From Pseudomonadota bacterium (lineage in GTDB: Bacteria > Pseudomonadota > Alphaproteobacteria > Rickettsiales > Midichloriaceae), in assembly GCA_027621485.1 (NCBI GenBank), contig JAQCBG010000026.1, forward strand, positions 1-7,836: a DNA stretch of 7,836 nt. Reading direction: 5' to 3'. Positions 6,522 to 7,836 of the stretch are shown one piece after another. Each line of letters starts with the position of its first letter. Position 1 is the stretch's first letter. Both the position numbers and the translations under genes were made by a program. The notes under the pieces are model-generated. The model was not told the DNA's origin. It made no database searches and saw only the letters and a list, made by a program, of their open reading frames with translations.

Positions 6522-7836
6522 CACTAAGGAATAAATTTAAGCTACCAGATTTATTTTATACTGAAAAAATTCATATAATCGGTATTGCTGGAATTGGAAT
6601 GAGCGCAATAGCTGAATTTTTGCATGATGGTGGTGCTTTTGTAAGTGGATCTGATCTCTGTGAAACTGAAATTACGCGAAGATTGCAAAATAAAGGAATA
6701 AAATGTGCATTAGGTCACAGTTCGTGCAACATTAAAGGCGCGAGTCTTATTATATATTCTACAGCAATACCTCCTCATAACGTGGAATTAATAGAAGCAA
6801 AGCAAAAACAAATAAAAATCATAAACAGACAAGATGCGCTTGCTCTTATGTTGAGTGATTTTAACGTTATTGCAATATCTGGAGCTCATGGCAAAACAAC
6901 TACAACTTCTATGTTGAGTGATATTGCAATATCAGGCAATCTTAATCCCAATATCTTAAGTGGAGGTGTTTTAAATAGTATTAATAGTAATGTACTAACA
7001 AACGATAGTAATCTTGTAATTCTTGAATCTGACGAATCAGATGGTACATTTGCAAAAATTAAGCAACAAATCGGCATTATCACAAATATTGATTTTGAGC
7101 ATGCAGAATACTTCAAATCATACGAAGAATTATATCAGCATTACGTTCGTTTTTTTGAAAATACATCTAGATATAGCTTGCTATGTGTTGATGATTTTGA
7201 TTATAGAGATTTTTTTAAAAGATATTTTACAGCAAGTAAGCGGCCAGAGAATTTATTACTTTGCGCATCTACGAAGAATGCAGTAGAGGATTTAGATGAT
7301 GATATTGATATTTACGTAAAAAATATTAAGTACTTAGAGAATTATACGCTTTTTAGTATAATCTTTACAGAAAGGGCAAAAAACATACTCAATTTAAAAG
7401 GGAGCATTATAGAAGATGTGGCATTAAATCAATTTGGCATTTATAATGTTCGTAACGCTATGTGCAGCGCTGTAGGCGCCTTGATGATTGGTATACCTGA
7501 GTCTATAGTGCGCTCTACACTTAAAACTTTTAAAGGTGTTTTGAGGCGTTTTACAGAAGTTGCAGAAAAACGTGGCGTACTTATTATAGATGATTATGCA
7601 CATCATCCAAAAGAAATAAAAGAGGTGCTTTATATTGGGAAACAAGTTGCAAATAAAAGGGGCGGCAGAATGATTGTTGTTATGCAGCCTCATAGATATA
7701 CTAGGCTAGCAAAATTTATGAACGAATTTGCTCAGTCTTGTTTATTGGCGGAATTGACAATAGTGGCAGAGGTATATGGTGCGTTTGAAGAGCCTATAGA
7801 AGGTGTTGATTCTGATGTTTTATGTAGAAAAATTAA
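6518..7836 (+). CDS. murC: UDP-N-acetylmuramate--L-alanine ligase MurC, 3'-truncated by the window end
   Basis: MurC uses ATP to join L-alanine to UDP-N-acetylmuramic acid, the first amino-acid addition in cytosolic peptidoglycan precursor synthesis. The window holds 439 codons of an expected ~470-490, so only the extreme C-terminus is missing. The motifs are in order: the N-terminal Rossmann loop GIAGIGMS (22-29), which binds the UDP-sugar; the P-loop SGAHGKTTTTS (121-131); LESDESDGTF (169-178), with Glu170; TNIDFEH (189-195), with His195; YNVRNA (309-314), with Asn310 and Asn313; FKGVLRRF (338-345); DDYAHHPKEI (358-367); QPHRYTR (390-396); and EVYGAFEEPIEG (418-429). These include the residues known as invariant in Mur ligases. 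The His usually seen before the first Asn (HNV.NA) is Tyr309. DDYAHHP and the GIAGIGMS loop distinguish MurC from MurD/E/F; Mpl is a less likely alternative. The ATG at 6518 overlaps the bamD stop (ATGA) without a Shine-Dalgarno, implying translational reinitiation. Confidence 0.95.
   Translation, partial: MTLRNKFKLPDLFYTEKIHIIGIAGIGMSAIAEFLHDGGAFVSGSDLCETEITRRLQNKGIKCALGHSSCNIKGASLIIYSTAIPPHNVELIEAKQKQIKIINRQDALALMLSDFNVIAISGAHGKTTTTSMLSDIAISGNLNPNILSGGVLNSINSNVLTNDSNLVILESDESDGTFAKIKQQIGIITNIDFEHAEYFKSYEELYQHYVRFFENTSRYSLLCVDDFDYRDFFKRYFTASKRPENLLLCASTKNAVEDLDDDIDIYVKNIKYLENYTLFSIIFTERAKNILNLKGSIIEDVALNQFGIYNVRNAMCSAVGALMIGIPESIVRSTLKTFKGVLRRFTEVAEKRGVLIIDDYAHHPKEIKEVLYIGKQVANKRGGRMIVVMQPHRYTRLAKFMNEFAQSCLLAELTIVAEVYGAFEEPIEGVDSDVLCRKI

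Noticed and set aside
7424..7693. Minus-strand open frame opposite murC
   Set aside because: It is the antisense of the conserved MurC motifs (YNVRNA to MQPHRY region) and has no recognisable features of its own.
1..7836. A novel defence, mobile or biosynthetic system
   Set aside because: All genes are recognisable core or common metabolic families, and there are no transposase, integrase, toxin-antitoxin or array-like repeats.

Overview
The window is an AT-rich stretch (roughly one third G+C by eye) of a bacterial core chromosome. The sigma-70 C-terminus is strongly alphaproteobacterial in style ([28 protein letters not shown]). Together with an RNase J, a BamD, the low G+C, A/T-ending codons and few Shine-Dalgarno sequences, this suggests a Rickettsiales-like or other host-associated alphaproteobacterium. 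The lineage is inference. The presence of MreB and MurC argues for a cell that still makes peptidoglycan. TGA is used as a stop, so the standard bacterial code applies.

Left part (1-2516): the 3' end of rpoD runs rightward into the window. It converges with, and overlaps by 59 bp, a leftward phosphomannomutase/phosphoglucomutase gene. Just upstream of that gene, also leftward and 47 bp away, lies a 2-oxoglutarate/Fe(II) dioxygenase of the isopenicillin-N-synthase-like superfamily. These two probably share a transcript.

Middle (2517-2764): a 248-bp divergent intergenic region. It holds an extended -10 promoter facing right and several inverted repeats in what would be the mreB leader.

Right part (2765-7836): four rightward genes, mreB (cell-shape actin homologue), rnj (RNase J), bamD (outer-membrane assembly TPR protein) and murC (UDP-N-acetylmuramate-L-alanine ligase, cut by the window end). 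rnj/bamD overlap by 8 bp as annotated and bamD/murC by 4 bp (ATGA), so the last three look like one translationally coupled unit devoted mainly to the cell envelope. mreB, 84 bp upstream, may belong to it.

I see no insertion sequence, CRISPR, tRNA, rRNA, toxin or defence gene. I do not find a new multi-gene system here. The points worth a second look are the antisense rpoD/phosphomutase overlap with a terminator-like hairpin inside the coding region, the structured mreB leader, a BamD without a recognisable lipobox, and the unusual gene order.
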